Shown in pieces: positions 35,777 through 45,581 of a stretch of 64,000 nt of DNA; position 1 is the first letter of the stretch, and each line of letters starts with the position of its first letter. The stretch spans positions 1 to 64,000 of the forward strand of contig CAJUTC010000009.1 of assembly GCA_910589195.1 (NCBI GenBank), read 5' to 3'. The notes under the pieces are model-generated. The model saw only the letters and a program-made list of their open reading frames with translations. It ran no database searches and was not told the origin of the DNA. The stretch comes from an uncultured Lachnospiraceae bacterium. GTDB lineage: Bacteria; Bacillota; Clostridia; Lachnospirales; Lachnospiraceae. A program made the translations under genes and the position numbers.

Positions 35777-36724
35777 TTATTCCCCTCCCTTGGTCAGATT
35801 GATTCTCGGGTCGGCTACCTTATAGAGAAGGTCTACCACTACATTCATCAAAATGATAAAGGTTGCCAGGAAAATCGTGGTTCCCATAATAACCGGATAA
35901 TCCCGGTTCTGAATCGACTGTACAAAATACCGGCCAAGTCCCGGAATGGAAAACACGCTTTCTACCACAAAACCGCCGCAGAGGGTAAACGCCACCTGTG
36001 GCCCTAAATACGTAATAACGGGAATCAGCGCATTGCGCAGAGCGTGTTTAAAGATAATTTTAAAATTTTTAAGCCCCTTTGCCCGGGCTGTCTTAATATA
36101 CTCCTGGTTTAAGGAATCCAGCATAGCCGAACGTGTCTGGCGGGCTGTATAGCACATAGGGTAAAATCCCAAAGAAAAGCAGGGCAGCACGTAAGAGCGC
36201 CATCCTAAGTTGGGGTCAAAAATAGTCGGGAAAATCTTTAAGGCAGCAAGTCCTCCCGCAAGGGTTACCAAAAGGACGGATGCTACCACAAAACTCGGCA
36301 TGGAAATCCCAAGGGTACAGACAACTCTCAGGATACTGTCTGTCAGCTTCCCCCTCTTAAAAGCGGCAAGACACCCTAAAGGAACGCCAACCAGCACTGC
36401 CCAAGCCAGGGCGATAGCGCCAACCTTTGCGGACACCGGGAACATTTCCGCAATAATACTGGTTACCGCACGATTCTTCTGCATTTTTAATGATACGCCG
36501 AAATCGCCTTTTACCAGATTGCCCAAGTACTTCATAAGCTGAACCGGAACTGGCTGATCCAGCCCATACTTAGCGTTTAATGCTGCCAGTGTTGCTTCTG
36601 ATGGTGATTTTTCGCTGAGCCAGGGGCTTCCCGGCACTGCGTTCATCAAAAGGAAGGTGAGGCAAGTTACCAGGAAAATTGTAACCAGCGCCATTCCAAT
36701 TCGTTTCGCAAAATATTTGCCCAT
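35777..36724 (-). CDS. oppB: Oligopeptide ABC transporter permease
   Basis: 315 residues with six hydrophobic segments, beginning MGKYFAKRIGMALVTIFLV. The family motif PGSPW near residue 37 and the EAA loop TARAKGLKNFKIIFKHALRN near 200 are clear. It is the first gene of oppBCDFA. The ATG at 36724 follows AGGATGTGA; an upstream frame extension to 36799 lacks a ribosome site. A promoter lies at 36871-36843. Confidence 0.93.
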   Translation of the reverse strand: MGKYFAKRIGMALVTIFLVTCLTFLLMNAVPGSPWLSEKSPSEATLAALNAKYGLDQPVPVQLMKYLGNLVKGDFGVSLKMQKNRAVTSIIAEMFPVSAKVGAIALAWAVLVGVPLGCLAAFKRGKLTDSILRVVCTLGISMPSFVVASVLLVTLAGGLAALKIFPTIFDPNLGWRSYVLPCFSLGFYPMCYTARQTRSAMLDSLNQEYIKTARAKGLKNFKIIFKHALRNALIPVITYLGPQVAFTLCGGFVVESVFSIPGLGRYFVQSIQNRDYPVIMGTTIFLATFIILMNVVVDLLYKVADPRINLTKGGE

Positions 36725-36842
36725 TTTATCACATCCTATTTTCTTTTTCTCCAGCGCCTTTTCCGCAGTTTTGCTGCCGCAGGCTCCATTCCCATTCAAA
36801 TTTGCCTTTTTTTAAACAGCAAACTAACCTGTTACAACTGGT

Positions 36843-36871
36843 ATTCTACTGTAAGAAGCCGGCTCCGTCAA
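36843..36871 (-). promoter_or_regulatory. Promoter of oppBCDFA
   Basis: TTGACG, 17 bases, TAGAAT on the minus strand, ~120 bases before the oppB ATG. Confidence 0.75.
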
Positions 36872-36998
36872 TAGAAGGCTGCTTCTTTCCTCAGAAGATC
36901 GAACCCAATTTTGAGATTTTTTGACTTCCAGGCAAACAGGCATTCTGTTTGCTATAACGCCTGCTATGTACATTTGTTTTTCTCAAAAACACAAGGCT

Positions 36999-37035
36999 CA
37001 ATAAAAGCCTTTGAAGCAAGATTACCTCAAAGGCT
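36999..37035 (-). terminator. Terminator-like hairpin downstream of pflA
   Basis: On the minus strand AGCCTTTGA, 12-base loop, TCAAAGGCT followed by TTTATT. It is 260 bases past the pflA stop, the only such structure before the opp promoter. Confidence 0.55.
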
Positions 37036-37295
37036 ATCTTAACCATTTCAATCATCTTAATTGACGCGCCTTGAAACTTTACGAAAAGGGCTGAAAATGT
37101 TAAAGCTCTGGCCATCCAATCAATATGTTAGTCATTTGACAATCATAATTTTTTGCTTCTTTTTCAGCCCCTCTCTTTTTAGAATCAATCGTACAAAATG
37201 TCCGCCATGGCCATTTCCTATTAATGCAGAAATCGGTATCAATATACAAAACCAGACAGATATACTAACAATATTACACGTTTCCGGAAAGCTTG

Positions 37296-38147
37296 TCAAT
37301 CCCTTTGTGTTTCCTTCTGGTATCCCGTATAGTCCTCCGTATGCAACCGTTTCTTTACATAAGCTATTTGCTCCTTGGATGGAGCCTCAATCCCCGCCAG
37401 CGGATAAGGGATCCGAAGCTGCTCCCACTTATACACCCCAAGGGTATGGTAAGGGAGCACCTGAAACCGTTCCACATTGTTCAGGGATTTGGCGAATTCA
37501 TCCAATTGTTTTAAATACCGTTCCGCGTCATTTTTTCCCGGAACCAGCACATGGCGGAGCCATACAGGTTTCCTGATATCTGACAAATACCTGGCCATAT
37601 CCAGAATCGGATCCGGGTAAGACCCGGTAAGCGCTTTATGCCCTTCCCGATCCATATGCTTAATATCCAAAAGCACCAAATCGGTTACCTGCATCAAACG
37701 GTTAAACTTACTGAAAAAGGGATGATATCGGCTAAACGGTTGCCCTGCCGTATCCAAACAAGTATGAATCCCTTCTTCCTTGGCTCTGACAAACAATTCA
37801 ATTATAAAGTCCATCTGCAATAATGGTTCCCCGCCGCTAGCCGTAATTCCGCCTTTCTTTCCCCAGTAGCCGCGGTATTTGAAAGCCTGATCCCATATGG
37901 CCTCTGCTGTCACAGGCTCCCCGCCCCTGCGGTTCCAGGTATCCGGATTGTGGCAAAACTGGCATCGGAGTTTGCAGCCCTGCATAAAAACCACAAACCG
38001 GATCCCTGGGCCGTCTACGGATCCGAAGGTTTCCACAGAATGGATAAAGCCTGTAACGCTTTTTTTCACAGAAAGGTCTTCCTGTTTTTTTGTTGTATCC
38101 GGCTTATCCTCTGTATGCCTCATATCCTCCATATCCATATATTCCAT
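37296..38147 (-). CDS. pflA: Pyruvate formate-lyase activating enzyme
   Basis: 283 residues, radical SAM. The 4Fe-4S motif is CKLRCQFC in GCKLRCQFCHNPDTW, preceded by VDGPGIRFVVFMQG; the glycine-rich SAM site GGEPLLQ follows. It makes the glycyl radical on PflB under anaerobic conditions. It carries ~35 extra N-terminal residues rich in Asp, Glu and Lys compared with the usual ~245. It lies ~100 bases downstream of pflB. Confidence 0.93.
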   Translation of the reverse strand: MEYMDMEDMRHTEDKPDTTKKQEDLSVKKSVTGFIHSVETFGSVDGPGIRFVVFMQGCKLRCQFCHNPDTWNRRGGEPVTAEAIWDQAFKYRGYWGKKGGITASGGEPLLQMDFIIELFVRAKEEGIHTCLDTAGQPFSRYHPFFSKFNRLMQVTDLVLLDIKHMDREGHKALTGSYPDPILDMARYLSDIRKPVWLRHVLVPGKNDAERYLKQLDEFAKSLNNVERFQVLPYHTLGVYKWEQLRIPYPLAGIEAPSKEQIAYVKKRLHTEDYTGYQKETQRD

Positions 38148-38248
38148 GTTTCCACCTGATTTTCATGTATTTGCCCGCTCCCGGCCTAACGTTAAGCCGT
38201 AGGCGGCTGCTTCCTTTAGCGGCTTATGCCGCTAATTGTTTCGATCCG

Positions 38249-40501
38249 CTACATCCGTTCATGGGCGCTTCTCGCAATTACGTCCAACTGCTGCTCTTTT
38301 GTCAAATCAATGAATTTTACCGCGTACCCGGATACCCGTATAGTAAAGTTGGCATACTCTTCCTTTTCCGGATGTTCCATGGCATCCACCAGCTTCTCAA
38401 TCCCGAATACATTTACATTTAAATGATGGGCGCCTTGGTCAAAATATCCATCCATTACATTCACCAGGTTTTCCATCTGCTCATTCAGGCTGTGCCCTAA
38501 CGCGCCGGGACTAATCGTCTGTGTATTGGATATCCCGTCCAAAGCCCATGAATATGGCAGCTTTGCCACAGAATTTAAAGACGCCAAAAGTCCGTTTTTT
38601 TCTGCCCCATAGCTTGGATTTGCCCCTGGCGAAAGCGGTTCCCCTGCCTTTCTTCCATCAGGAAGCGCCCCTGTGGCCTTTCCGTAAACCACATTCGAGG
38701 TAATGGTAAGAATGGAAGTAGTAGCCTCAGAATTTCGGTAAGTATGGTGTTTCTTTAACTGATCCATAAAGGTTTTTAAAAGCCACAGGCCAATTTCATC
38801 CGCACGGTCGTCGTCATTTCCATACCGTGGAAATTCTCCTTCTATTTCAAAATCCTCTCCAATCCCATCTTGGCCACGGATTACCTTAACCTTTGCGTAC
38901 TTAATAGCGCTTAAGGAATCAATCACGTGAGAAAATCCTGCAATTCCCGTCGCAAAGGTACGCCGCACATCCGTATCAATCAGTGCCATTTCCGCCGCTT
39001 CATAATAATATTTATCATGCATATACTGGATTACATTTAAGGTATTTACATACAGACCTGCCAGCCATTCCAGCATCTTTTCATATTTATCCATCACTTC
39101 GTCATAGTCTAAATATTCAGAGGTAATGGGCTTATAAGCAGGGCCTACCTGCACCCTGGTCTTTTCGTCTATCCCGCCGTTAATGGCGTAGAGAAGGCAT
39201 TTTGCCAGGTTCGCCCTGGCGCCGAAAAACTGCATCTCTTTTCCTGTCTGGGTGGCGGAAACACAGCAGCAAATCGAGTAGTCATCACCCCAAAAGGGGC
39301 GCATTACATCGTCATTTTCATACTGGACTGAACTTGTTTTTATCGAAATATAGGCAGCGTAAGACTTAAAGTTTTCCGGAAGCCTGGAAGAATAAAGTAT
39401 GGTCATATTGGGTTCCGGGCTTGGCCCCATATTTTCCAGGGTGTGCAGGAAACGGTAATCCGTTTTTGTTACCATGGAACGCCCATCCTGGCCTAAGCCG
39501 CCTACCTCTAAGGTAGCCCACACTGGATCCCCAGAAAACAACTGGGTATAGGAGGGAACCCTGGCAAACTTTACCATCCTGCATTTCATGACAAAATGAT
39601 CGATCAGCTCCTGGGCTTCCTGCTCGGTAATCAGACCGTTCTTTAAATCCCGTTCAATATAAATGTCCAGGAATGTAGACACTCGGCCTACACTCATAGC
39701 TGCCCCATTTTGAGTTTTAATGGCAGCCAGATAGCCAAAATAGGTCCACTGGACTGCTTCCCTGGCATCCTTTGCAGGCTGGGAAATATCATAGCCATAA
39801 GACGCAGCCATTTTCTTCATATCATTTAAGGCCCGGTACTGCATGGAAATCTCTTCCCGCTGGCGGATGATGTCATCTGTCATTGTACCATTGCCGCAAT
39901 TGTCAAAATCTTCTTTTTTCTTTTCCATCAAAAAATCAATGCCATACAAGGCCACGCGGCGGTAGTCGCCTACAATCCGCCCCCGCCCGTAGGTATCGGG
40001 CAGACCCGTTATAATCTTATTATGGCGGGCTTTTTTCATCTCTGGCGTGTATGCGTCAAACACTCCCTGATTATGGGTTTTATGGTATTCTGTAAATATT
40101 GTTTCGAACCTGGCATCCGGTTCGTAACCATGGGTAGTACAGGCCTCCTGGGCCATTTTAATTCCGCCGTAGGGCATAAACGCCCGCTTTAACGGCTTAT
40201 CGGTCTGAAGACCTACAACTTGTTCCAGCTCTTTTGTTTCCTCACTAATATAACCGGGCCCGTGAGAAGTTAACCCAGATACAACATTGGTATCCATATC
40301 CAAAACTCCTCCTTTGGCCCGCTCCTCCTTCTGAAGCTCTTTTAGTATACCCCAGAGCGTATCCGTTCCCTTGGTGGGCCCCGCTAAAAAGGAAGAGTCC
40401 CCATAATAGGGCGTATAATTCGCTTGAATAAACGCTCTGGTGTTAATTTCCATCTTCCAAATTTTCCCTTTTAATCCATTCCACTGTTCTTTCTCTGCCA
40501 T
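38249..40501 (-). CDS. pflB: Pyruvate formate-lyase (glycyl radical enzyme)
   Basis: 750 residues. Active-site cysteines in SICCCVSATQTG near residue 420, glycyl-radical site IRVSGYAVKF with Gly725 near the C-terminus. It splits pyruvate with CoA to acetyl-CoA and formate, a central step of anaerobic sugar use. The ATG at 40501 follows AAGGAGG; the reading frame extends to 40567 without a ribosome site. A strong promoter is at 40641-40613. Key residues match true pyruvate formate-lyases rather than diol or glycerol dehydratases. Confidence 0.95.
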   Translation of the reverse strand: MAEKEQWNGLKGKIWKMEINTRAFIQANYTPYYGDSSFLAGPTKGTDTLWGILKELQKEERAKGGVLDMDTNVVSGLTSHGPGYISEETKELEQVVGLQTDKPLKRAFMPYGGIKMAQEACTTHGYEPDARFETIFTEYHKTHNQGVFDAYTPEMKKARHNKIITGLPDTYGRGRIVGDYRRVALYGIDFLMEKKKEDFDNCGNGTMTDDIIRQREEISMQYRALNDMKKMAASYGYDISQPAKDAREAVQWTYFGYLAAIKTQNGAAMSVGRVSTFLDIYIERDLKNGLITEQEAQELIDHFVMKCRMVKFARVPSYTQLFSGDPVWATLEVGGLGQDGRSMVTKTDYRFLHTLENMGPSPEPNMTILYSSRLPENFKSYAAYISIKTSSVQYENDDVMRPFWGDDYSICCCVSATQTGKEMQFFGARANLAKCLLYAINGGIDEKTRVQVGPAYKPITSEYLDYDEVMDKYEKMLEWLAGLYVNTLNVIQYMHDKYYYEAAEMALIDTDVRRTFATGIAGFSHVIDSLSAIKYAKVKVIRGQDGIGEDFEIEGEFPRYGNDDDRADEIGLWLLKTFMDQLKKHHTYRNSEATTSILTITSNVVYGKATGALPDGRKAGEPLSPGANPSYGAEKNGLLASLNSVAKLPYSWALDGISNTQTISPGALGHSLNEQMENLVNVMDGYFDQGAHHLNVNVFGIEKLVDAMEHPEKEEYANFTIRVSGYAVKFIDLTKEQQLDVIARSAHERM

Positions 40502-40612
40502 GGCCTTTCCTCCTTCGAAATCCCAAACGATCAACAATTCTGTCGTCAAAGCACTGATCAATACCATTTATCGTGTTGTGCGAAATATAATCCACTAGAT
40601 ATTGAGATTTAT

Positions 40613-40641
40613 ACTATACCAGCGGTTTCCTGATAAGTCAA
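40613..40641 (-). promoter_or_regulatory. Promoter of pflB-pflA
   Basis: TTGACT, 17 bases, TATAGT on the minus strand, ~105 bases before the pflB ATG. Confidence 0.8.
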
Positions 40642-40685
40642 TACTTGATCCAGGGAAACTAAAAGGTAATCGCTAATTATTGATA

Positions 40686-42005
40686 TTATCGGTATTCTAC
40701 ATAAAGATATACCATTCCGGTTACAGCCAGATAGAACCAGGTGGACGGGTTGGAAAACCAGGTAGTAAAAAATGACAGCGTCATATACATGGCAATCTGG
40801 GCATAGATTACGTAAACCACTGGATTTTTCAGGCGCTTCATCCCTCTGGATAACATGCAGCAGCAAAATCCCAGCAAGGCAGAAAAAAGGACCACTCCCA
40901 AAATCCCAAAGTCGTAATAAGCGTCATAAATTAGCGTCAATGTGGTAAGTTCTTCTTTATTCACATAAATCGGATAATTCACCAGGCCAGGGATTAAAAA
41001 TTTCAAACCGGTAAGCGCCCACACCGGAAACAGCATCCGCAGACCATGGCTATGCTGGGGAAGTTTTGCCACTAAATAATCAAAATTGTCGTAATTGTGG
41101 GCAATGTATATATATGGCTGAGTAATAAAAATAGGCATAGCGCTGTTTTTCATCTGGAAAATCCCGTTTAGGTAAGCCACATCATGGCTTCTGGCCACGG
41201 TTAAAACCAGGTAGGCGGGAATCATCAAGCAGACTACAAGAACCCCATGCCAGATACGGATTTTCCGGTTTACGGAAATTACCGTAAACATAGCCATGCC
41301 CACAGCCAGAATTAACTGGAACCTGGATACGCACAAAACCGGAATCATTAAGCTTATGGCTGTAAACAAAAAAGCCAGTCCATTGGTTCCTTTCCTTCTC
41401 TCATCTTTCGCCAAAAAATACAACACGTAAAAGGAAGGAACCAGTACACAGGATACGGTAATGTAGTGGAGCCCGCTAATATGGAAATAAGAATAAGCGT
41501 GGGGAACTCCCCGAAGAAAAAAGGGAATATATCCCAAAATTAACGCTTCTGTCAAAAAAGCGGCAGATGATAACAGGGTGATTACCCATATGGCAGTAAA
41601 AAGAGGCCGTTCAAATTTGCGCAGCTCCATCCGATTTTCCCACGGAAGGATACTTCCCCTGCCTCTTGCCTGCTTTTTCATCCAATGCTGGCTTTTCGCA
41701 GGCCCCATAACTTCTTCTGCCAGCCCGTAAGCCAGATAACATACTACAACAGCTAAAAAGAAGCAAGACCAGGTGGTCAGGCTCCATTCCCGCTGAAGCC
41801 GGCTTAATTTCATGCAGGACAGACCCTGTCCGCCTACGAAAAAGAGGCAGAAAAGTCCCCGTAAATGGATCAGGTTACCAGAAGCCCGGTAATCCTTCTG
41901 GTAAAGCCAAATGCCTGCTAATACAAGAACCAGGCCGGATGGCAAAAACCATCCGAGCCTGGTAAATATCAAACAAATCCCATAACTAATACAATAAATA
42001 ATCAT
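40686..42005 (-). CDS. Wzy/O-antigen polymerase-like membrane protein
   Basis: 439 residues with ~10-12 hydrophobic segments and one larger hydrophilic loop (~290-345: RSHDVAYLNGIFQMK, AHNYDNFDYLVAKL). The pattern fits oligosaccharide repeat-unit polymerases, which join polysaccharide units outside the membrane; this is a topology-based call. The ATG overlaps the ptsI stop as ATGA, so it is translated from the same message. No glycosyltransferases are nearby, which is unusual for a Wzy gene. Confidence 0.65.
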   Translation of the reverse strand: MIIYCISYGICLIFTRLGWFLPSGLVLVLAGIWLYQKDYRASGNLIHLRGLFCLFFVGGQGLSCMKLSRLQREWSLTTWSCFFLAVVVCYLAYGLAEEVMGPAKSQHWMKKQARGRGSILPWENRMELRKFERPLFTAIWVITLLSSAAFLTEALILGYIPFFLRGVPHAYSYFHISGLHYITVSCVLVPSFYVLYFLAKDERRKGTNGLAFLFTAISLMIPVLCVSRFQLILAVGMAMFTVISVNRKIRIWHGVLVVCLMIPAYLVLTVARSHDVAYLNGIFQMKNSAMPIFITQPYIYIAHNYDNFDYLVAKLPQHSHGLRMLFPVWALTGLKFLIPGLVNYPIYVNKEELTTLTLIYDAYYDFGILGVVLFSALLGFCCCMLSRGMKRLKNPVVYVIYAQIAMYMTLSFFTTWFSNPSTWFYLAVTGMVYLYVEYR

Positions 42006-43714
42006 GAATTTACAAACTCTTTCATATAGCTTTCCACTTCGGCTGTGGTAGCAAAGCTCATGGCCTTATCTGCCACTTCCTGAAGTTCCTGGGTACTGTA
42101 TTCCGTTATCATCTTTCTGGCACGCAAAATAGCGGATGGGCTCATACTGAATTCATTTAAGCCAAACGCTAACAGCAGTGGTATCATCATTGGATCGCTT
42201 GCCGCTTCCCCGCACATGCCAACCATAATACCTGCTTCCCTTGCACAGGTGATAATCCGCTTAATGCTGCGAAGCACTGCCGGGTTAAAAGTAGAATACA
42301 GATAAGAAATCTTATCATTTCCACGGTCTACCGACATGGTATATTGGGTTAAGTCATTGGTTCCAATACTGAAAAAGTCCGCCTCTCTCGCAAAAATATC
42401 AGCAATCAAAGAAGCAGCCGCTGTTTCCACCATAATGCCAAGCTGGATATTTGGGTTATACTTAATCCCCTTATCGTCCAGTTCTTCTTTAATTTCCTCT
42501 ACTAATGCCTTTACCGCACGGTATTCATCAATACAGGTAACCAACGGCACCATGATCTTAATATTGCCGAATGCGCTGGCACGAAGAAGCGCACGCAATT
42601 GGGGACGGTATACGTCATCTTTCCGATCCAGGCAGAAGCGGACAGCCCGGTAGCCCAAAAACGGATTTTCATCTTTTTCCAGGCCCATATAGGGAATCTC
42701 TTTATCGCCTCCAATATCCAGAGTACGGATAATTACCGGCTTTCCATCTAACGCTACCGCTACCTTCCGATAGGCCTCAAACTGTTCCTCTTCTGTGGGC
42801 ATGGCATCCCGATCCATAAAGAGAAATTCTGTACGGAACAGGCCTACGCCTTCACCGTCATACTGCAGTACCTTATCCACATCGTCCGGCTTTCCAATAT
42901 TGGCCACCAGCTCCACATGAACACCATCTTTGGTAACAGAGGCTTGGCCAATATATTTCTCCAGTTCCTTCTTTTCCTTTAAAAAAGCTTCCCTCTTTCC
43001 CTGGTATTGAGCCAGAACCGCATCCTCCGGATTTACAATAACCGTCCCATCTGATCCGTCTAATACGATCCGATCCCCGTCTTTTACCTGATCTAAAATT
43101 CCGGCAAGCGCTACTACCGCCGGAATTTCCAGGGCACGTGCCAGAATTGCGCTGTGGGAAGTCCTTCCTCCCAGTTCTGTTACAATTCCCGTAACATTAG
43201 CCGGATTAATGCCGGCTGTCATAGACGGCGTCAAATCCCTGGCAACAATCACAGAGCCTTCCGGCAAAGAAGCGATATCCACAGACTCTGCTCCTAACAG
43301 CACCTTCTGCATTCTGGTTTTAATATCCCGCATGTCTGTAGCCCTTTGCTGCATCAGCTCATCTCCCATAGACGCAAACATATCCGCATAGTTGGTACAT
43401 ACGGTTTCGATGGCAAATTCACTGTTTACCAGGTCTTTTTGAATCATGCTCTCAATCTCTCCAGTTAGCATAGGGTCGGATAACAGCATAATATGGCCGT
43501 TTAAGATTTCGGCTTCCTTCTCACCTACCCTTGTTGCCAAATCAGCAGCCAATGCTTCTGTCTGCTTCATACTGGTTTCCAACGCTCCCTTAAAACGCTG
43601 GATTTCCGCTGCGGAATCTGTGACCGTTTCCCTTTTAATCACCAATTCCTTCTCTTCGACAATCCTTATCGTTCCAATTCCGATTCCTGCCGAAGCATTT
43701 GTACCCTTGTACAT
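42002..43714 (-). CDS. ptsI: PTS enzyme I (phosphoenolpyruvate-protein phosphotransferase)
   Basis: 570 residues. The phosphorylated His is in GGRTSHSAILARALE near residue 188; PEP-binding motifs include LFRTEFLFMDR, RTLDIGGDKEIPY and the C-terminal GMCGEAASDP. It transfers phosphate from PEP to HPr, feeding all PTS permeases such as the one at 59427-61310. ATG at 43714 follows GAGGAGGG. A 148-base gap with two hairpins separates it from ptsH. Confidence 0.95.
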   Translation of the reverse strand: MYKGTNASAGIGIGTIRIVEEKELVIKRETVTDSAAEIQRFKGALETSMKQTEALAADLATRVGEKEAEILNGHIMLLSDPMLTGEIESMIQKDLVNSEFAIETVCTNYADMFASMGDELMQQRATDMRDIKTRMQKVLLGAESVDIASLPEGSVIVARDLTPSMTAGINPANVTGIVTELGGRTSHSAILARALEIPAVVALAGILDQVKDGDRIVLDGSDGTVIVNPEDAVLAQYQGKREAFLKEKKELEKYIGQASVTKDGVHVELVANIGKPDDVDKVLQYDGEGVGLFRTEFLFMDRDAMPTEEEQFEAYRKVAVALDGKPVIIRTLDIGGDKEIPYMGLEKDENPFLGYRAVRFCLDRKDDVYRPQLRALLRASAFGNIKIMVPLVTCIDEYRAVKALVEEIKEELDDKGIKYNPNIQLGIMVETAAASLIADIFAREADFFSIGTNDLTQYTMSVDRGNDKISYLYSTFNPAVLRSIKRIITCAREAGIMVGMCGEAASDPMMIPLLLAFGLNEFSMSPSAILRARKMITEYSTQELQEVADKAMSFATTAEVESYMKEFVNS

Positions 43715-43862
43715 AATAATACCCTCCTCATAGATAATTTATGTTGAAGCCTGATGCCTGCTGATTTTCACCTGTCACGTTTGCCTGACAGGCAAGCACC
43801 AGGACCCACAACCATTTTCCATGCCTGGCATTTCTATCTGCCTGGCCAAAACCAGGCGGCTG
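43715..43862 (-). other. ptsH-ptsI spacer with two hairpins
   Basis: Two perfect stems: CCTGTCA, 8-base loop, TGACAGG (43771-43792) and GCCTGG, CCAAAA loop, CCAGGC (43840-43857). No T-run follows either on the minus strand. They may set the HPr to enzyme I ratio by protecting or cutting the message. Confidence 0.45.
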
Positions 43863-44126
43863 CTACTCCCCTAAACCGTCCCTCACGATTTTAATTATAG
43901 CAGCCAGCGCTTCCTCTTCATCTTCTCCCTCACAGACAAATTCCAGTTCGCTTCCGCTTTTAATACAGGCGCCTAATACGCTTAAAACACTTTTTGCGTT
44001 TGCCGTGGTATTGCGAAAGTGAAAATGGATGGTGGATTGATACTTAATCGCTTCCTTACAGAGGATTCCAGCCGGCCTAAGATGCAGGCCGCTGGGATTT
44101 TTAATCATCACTTTCTCGCTAACCAT
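43863..44126 (-). CDS. ptsH: HPr phosphocarrier protein
   Basis: 87 residues, MVSEKVMIKNPSGLHLRPAG, with catalytic His15 in LHLRPAG and the regulatory Ser46 in NAKSVLSVLG at the standard HPr position, so HPr kinase control of carbon catabolite repression is possible. It lies 12 bases after cdaR and upstream of ptsI. Confidence 0.95.
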   Translation of the reverse strand: MVSEKVMIKNPSGLHLRPAGILCKEAIKYQSTIHFHFRNTTANAKSVLSVLGACIKSGSELEFVCEGEDEEEALAAIIKIVRDGLGE

Positions 44127-44138
44127 GTTATTCCTCCG

Positions 44139-45581
44139 CTATTGCACAGCCTCCTGGCTGCTTTCTCCTGTTACTTCTGTTGTTTCCGGCGCCGTCCCGT
44201 ATGGTTCTTCCATACTGCCGCTTTCCGGGCTTGCGTCCAAAACACTGTTGCCCGCGGCCTCTCTTGCTTCCGGCTCCTCATCCGGTTCCTGGCCGCTGCC
44301 CTCGCTTCCTTCTTCTGCCGTTGTCATACCTGGCCCTGCTTCTTTTGACATTACCATTACCTGGAAATCGGAATAGCTTACCACCTGGAAGATATCCGAA
44401 AGGCCTTCAAATGTCAGGCTTCCCCTGTGGCTTCCTAATCCCATCCCGGATACATCCATCTCCAATACCAGATCCGAAACGTCCAACAGATCCAAATCTT
44501 CCGAAAGGCCTTCCACAATAACCTCAATTGAATCCTGGTTATATTCATAATAGTTTAAATCTGACTCCCCTTCCCGGATAATCCGGTTGGTAGGAACTTC
44601 TATTGCCTTTTGGGATAGCTGCCGCACTAGCAGAGTTATGCTAACCTGGCTGTTCCATGGAATGCTCATATTTTGTTTATCCGGCAAATAGTCTTCCACA
44701 TCTATGGTTATCAGCTTGTCACCTTCTGCACTGGCCAAATTCAGAGCGCTGGCCGGGATCCGGATGGATTCTATGGCGGAAACGATTGCGTCCGGCCCTA
44801 CTACTGACACCTCATTAGCAGTCGCCTGAAGACCCACATAGCGGTAGCCCTCTGCCACTTGTCCTCCTACTTCAAATTCCAGAGGAATCCTCCTTGATTT
44901 CAGCACTTTGATTGTATAGGTAATCTCCGGCACGTTGATTGTGATCCGATCGTCTAACGGAAGTTGATTGTTATTGGCATCATAAAAAATCGGAACCGCG
45001 GTTCCTGTGGTTTCTGTCCGTAATCCCTGGATATCCACCTCAATCCCCACAGAGTTAATCCGGCCAATTACAGACTCCGGCCCCTCTACTGTCACCATAT
45101 CCTCGCTTAACTCATAGCGTTCTACCTCATATCCGTCTGCCTCAAATCCTGATGGATTTACTTTCAGATCAAAATCTTTCACCTGGATCTGTTCGGTCTT
45201 AATCCGCACCACTGCCGGCCTCGCAGCCACAGAATCTACCAGGTAATCCTTATTATTTAAAACATCCACATAAACCGGAACTGTGCCAGTAGCTGGATAA
45301 TAATCCGCCAGGTCAATATACGCCCTGAAATCGGAGGAGGTTACATTCATCCGGTCCTGGGTCCGTATCTGATATGATATGGTAACTGTATTCCGCTTCC
45401 CCTCCGTTTCATAGAACAGGCCGGCTTTTGTCATAACATCCCCGTTTACCACATCCAGAACAATCTCCTTGCGGTCAGTTACCTGGGGATCCGATACATT
45501 GACCACGGCCAGCCACACAAAAAAAGCAATTACCACGGAGAGAATCTTAAGACCCAGATTACGGGTTAGAATTTCTTTCAT
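44139..45581 (-). CDS. cdaR: CdaR, YbbR-domain regulator of diadenylate cyclase
   Basis: 480 residues. One N-terminal membrane segment (LGLKILSVVIAFFVWLAVVNV) then repeated YbbR domains (about residues 40-400), which face outside and in other Firmicutes modulate CdaA. The last ~60 residues are an acidic, Ser/Thr/Glu-rich tail (EGSGQEPDEEPEAREAAG), unusual for the family and probably unstructured. Its start overlaps the cdaA end by 23 bases. ptsH follows directly. Confidence 0.88.
   Translation of the reverse strand: MKEILTRNLGLKILSVVIAFFVWLAVVNVSDPQVTDRKEIVLDVVNGDVMTKAGLFYETEGKRNTVTISYQIRTQDRMNVTSSDFRAYIDLADYYPATGTVPVYVDVLNNKDYLVDSVAARPAVVRIKTEQIQVKDFDLKVNPSGFEADGYEVERYELSEDMVTVEGPESVIGRINSVGIEVDIQGLRTETTGTAVPIFYDANNNQLPLDDRITINVPEITYTIKVLKSRRIPLEFEVGGQVAEGYRYVGLQATANEVSVVGPDAIVSAIESIRIPASALNLASAEGDKLITIDVEDYLPDKQNMSIPWNSQVSITLLVRQLSQKAIEVPTNRIIREGESDLNYYEYNQDSIEVIVEGLSEDLDLLDVSDLVLEMDVSGMGLGSHRGSLTFEGLSDIFQVVSYSDFQVMVMSKEAGPGMTTAEEGSEGSGQEPDEEPEAREAAGNSVLDASPESGSMEEPYGTAPETTEVTGESSQEAVQ

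Larger units (their letters stand above)
36725..37295. other. 571-base intergenic region between opp and pfl
   Basis: No credible gene. It holds the opp promoter (36871-36843) and a terminator-like hairpin (37035-36999). A 74-codon minus-strand frame at 36891-37115 covers the hairpin, has no ribosome site and resembles nothing known. The remaining ~260 bases to pflA are AT-rich and otherwise featureless to me. Confidence 0.5.

Noticed and set aside
36891..37115. 74-codon minus-strand frame in the opp-pfl gap
   Set aside because: It overlaps a terminator hairpin, lacks a ribosome site and resembles no family.
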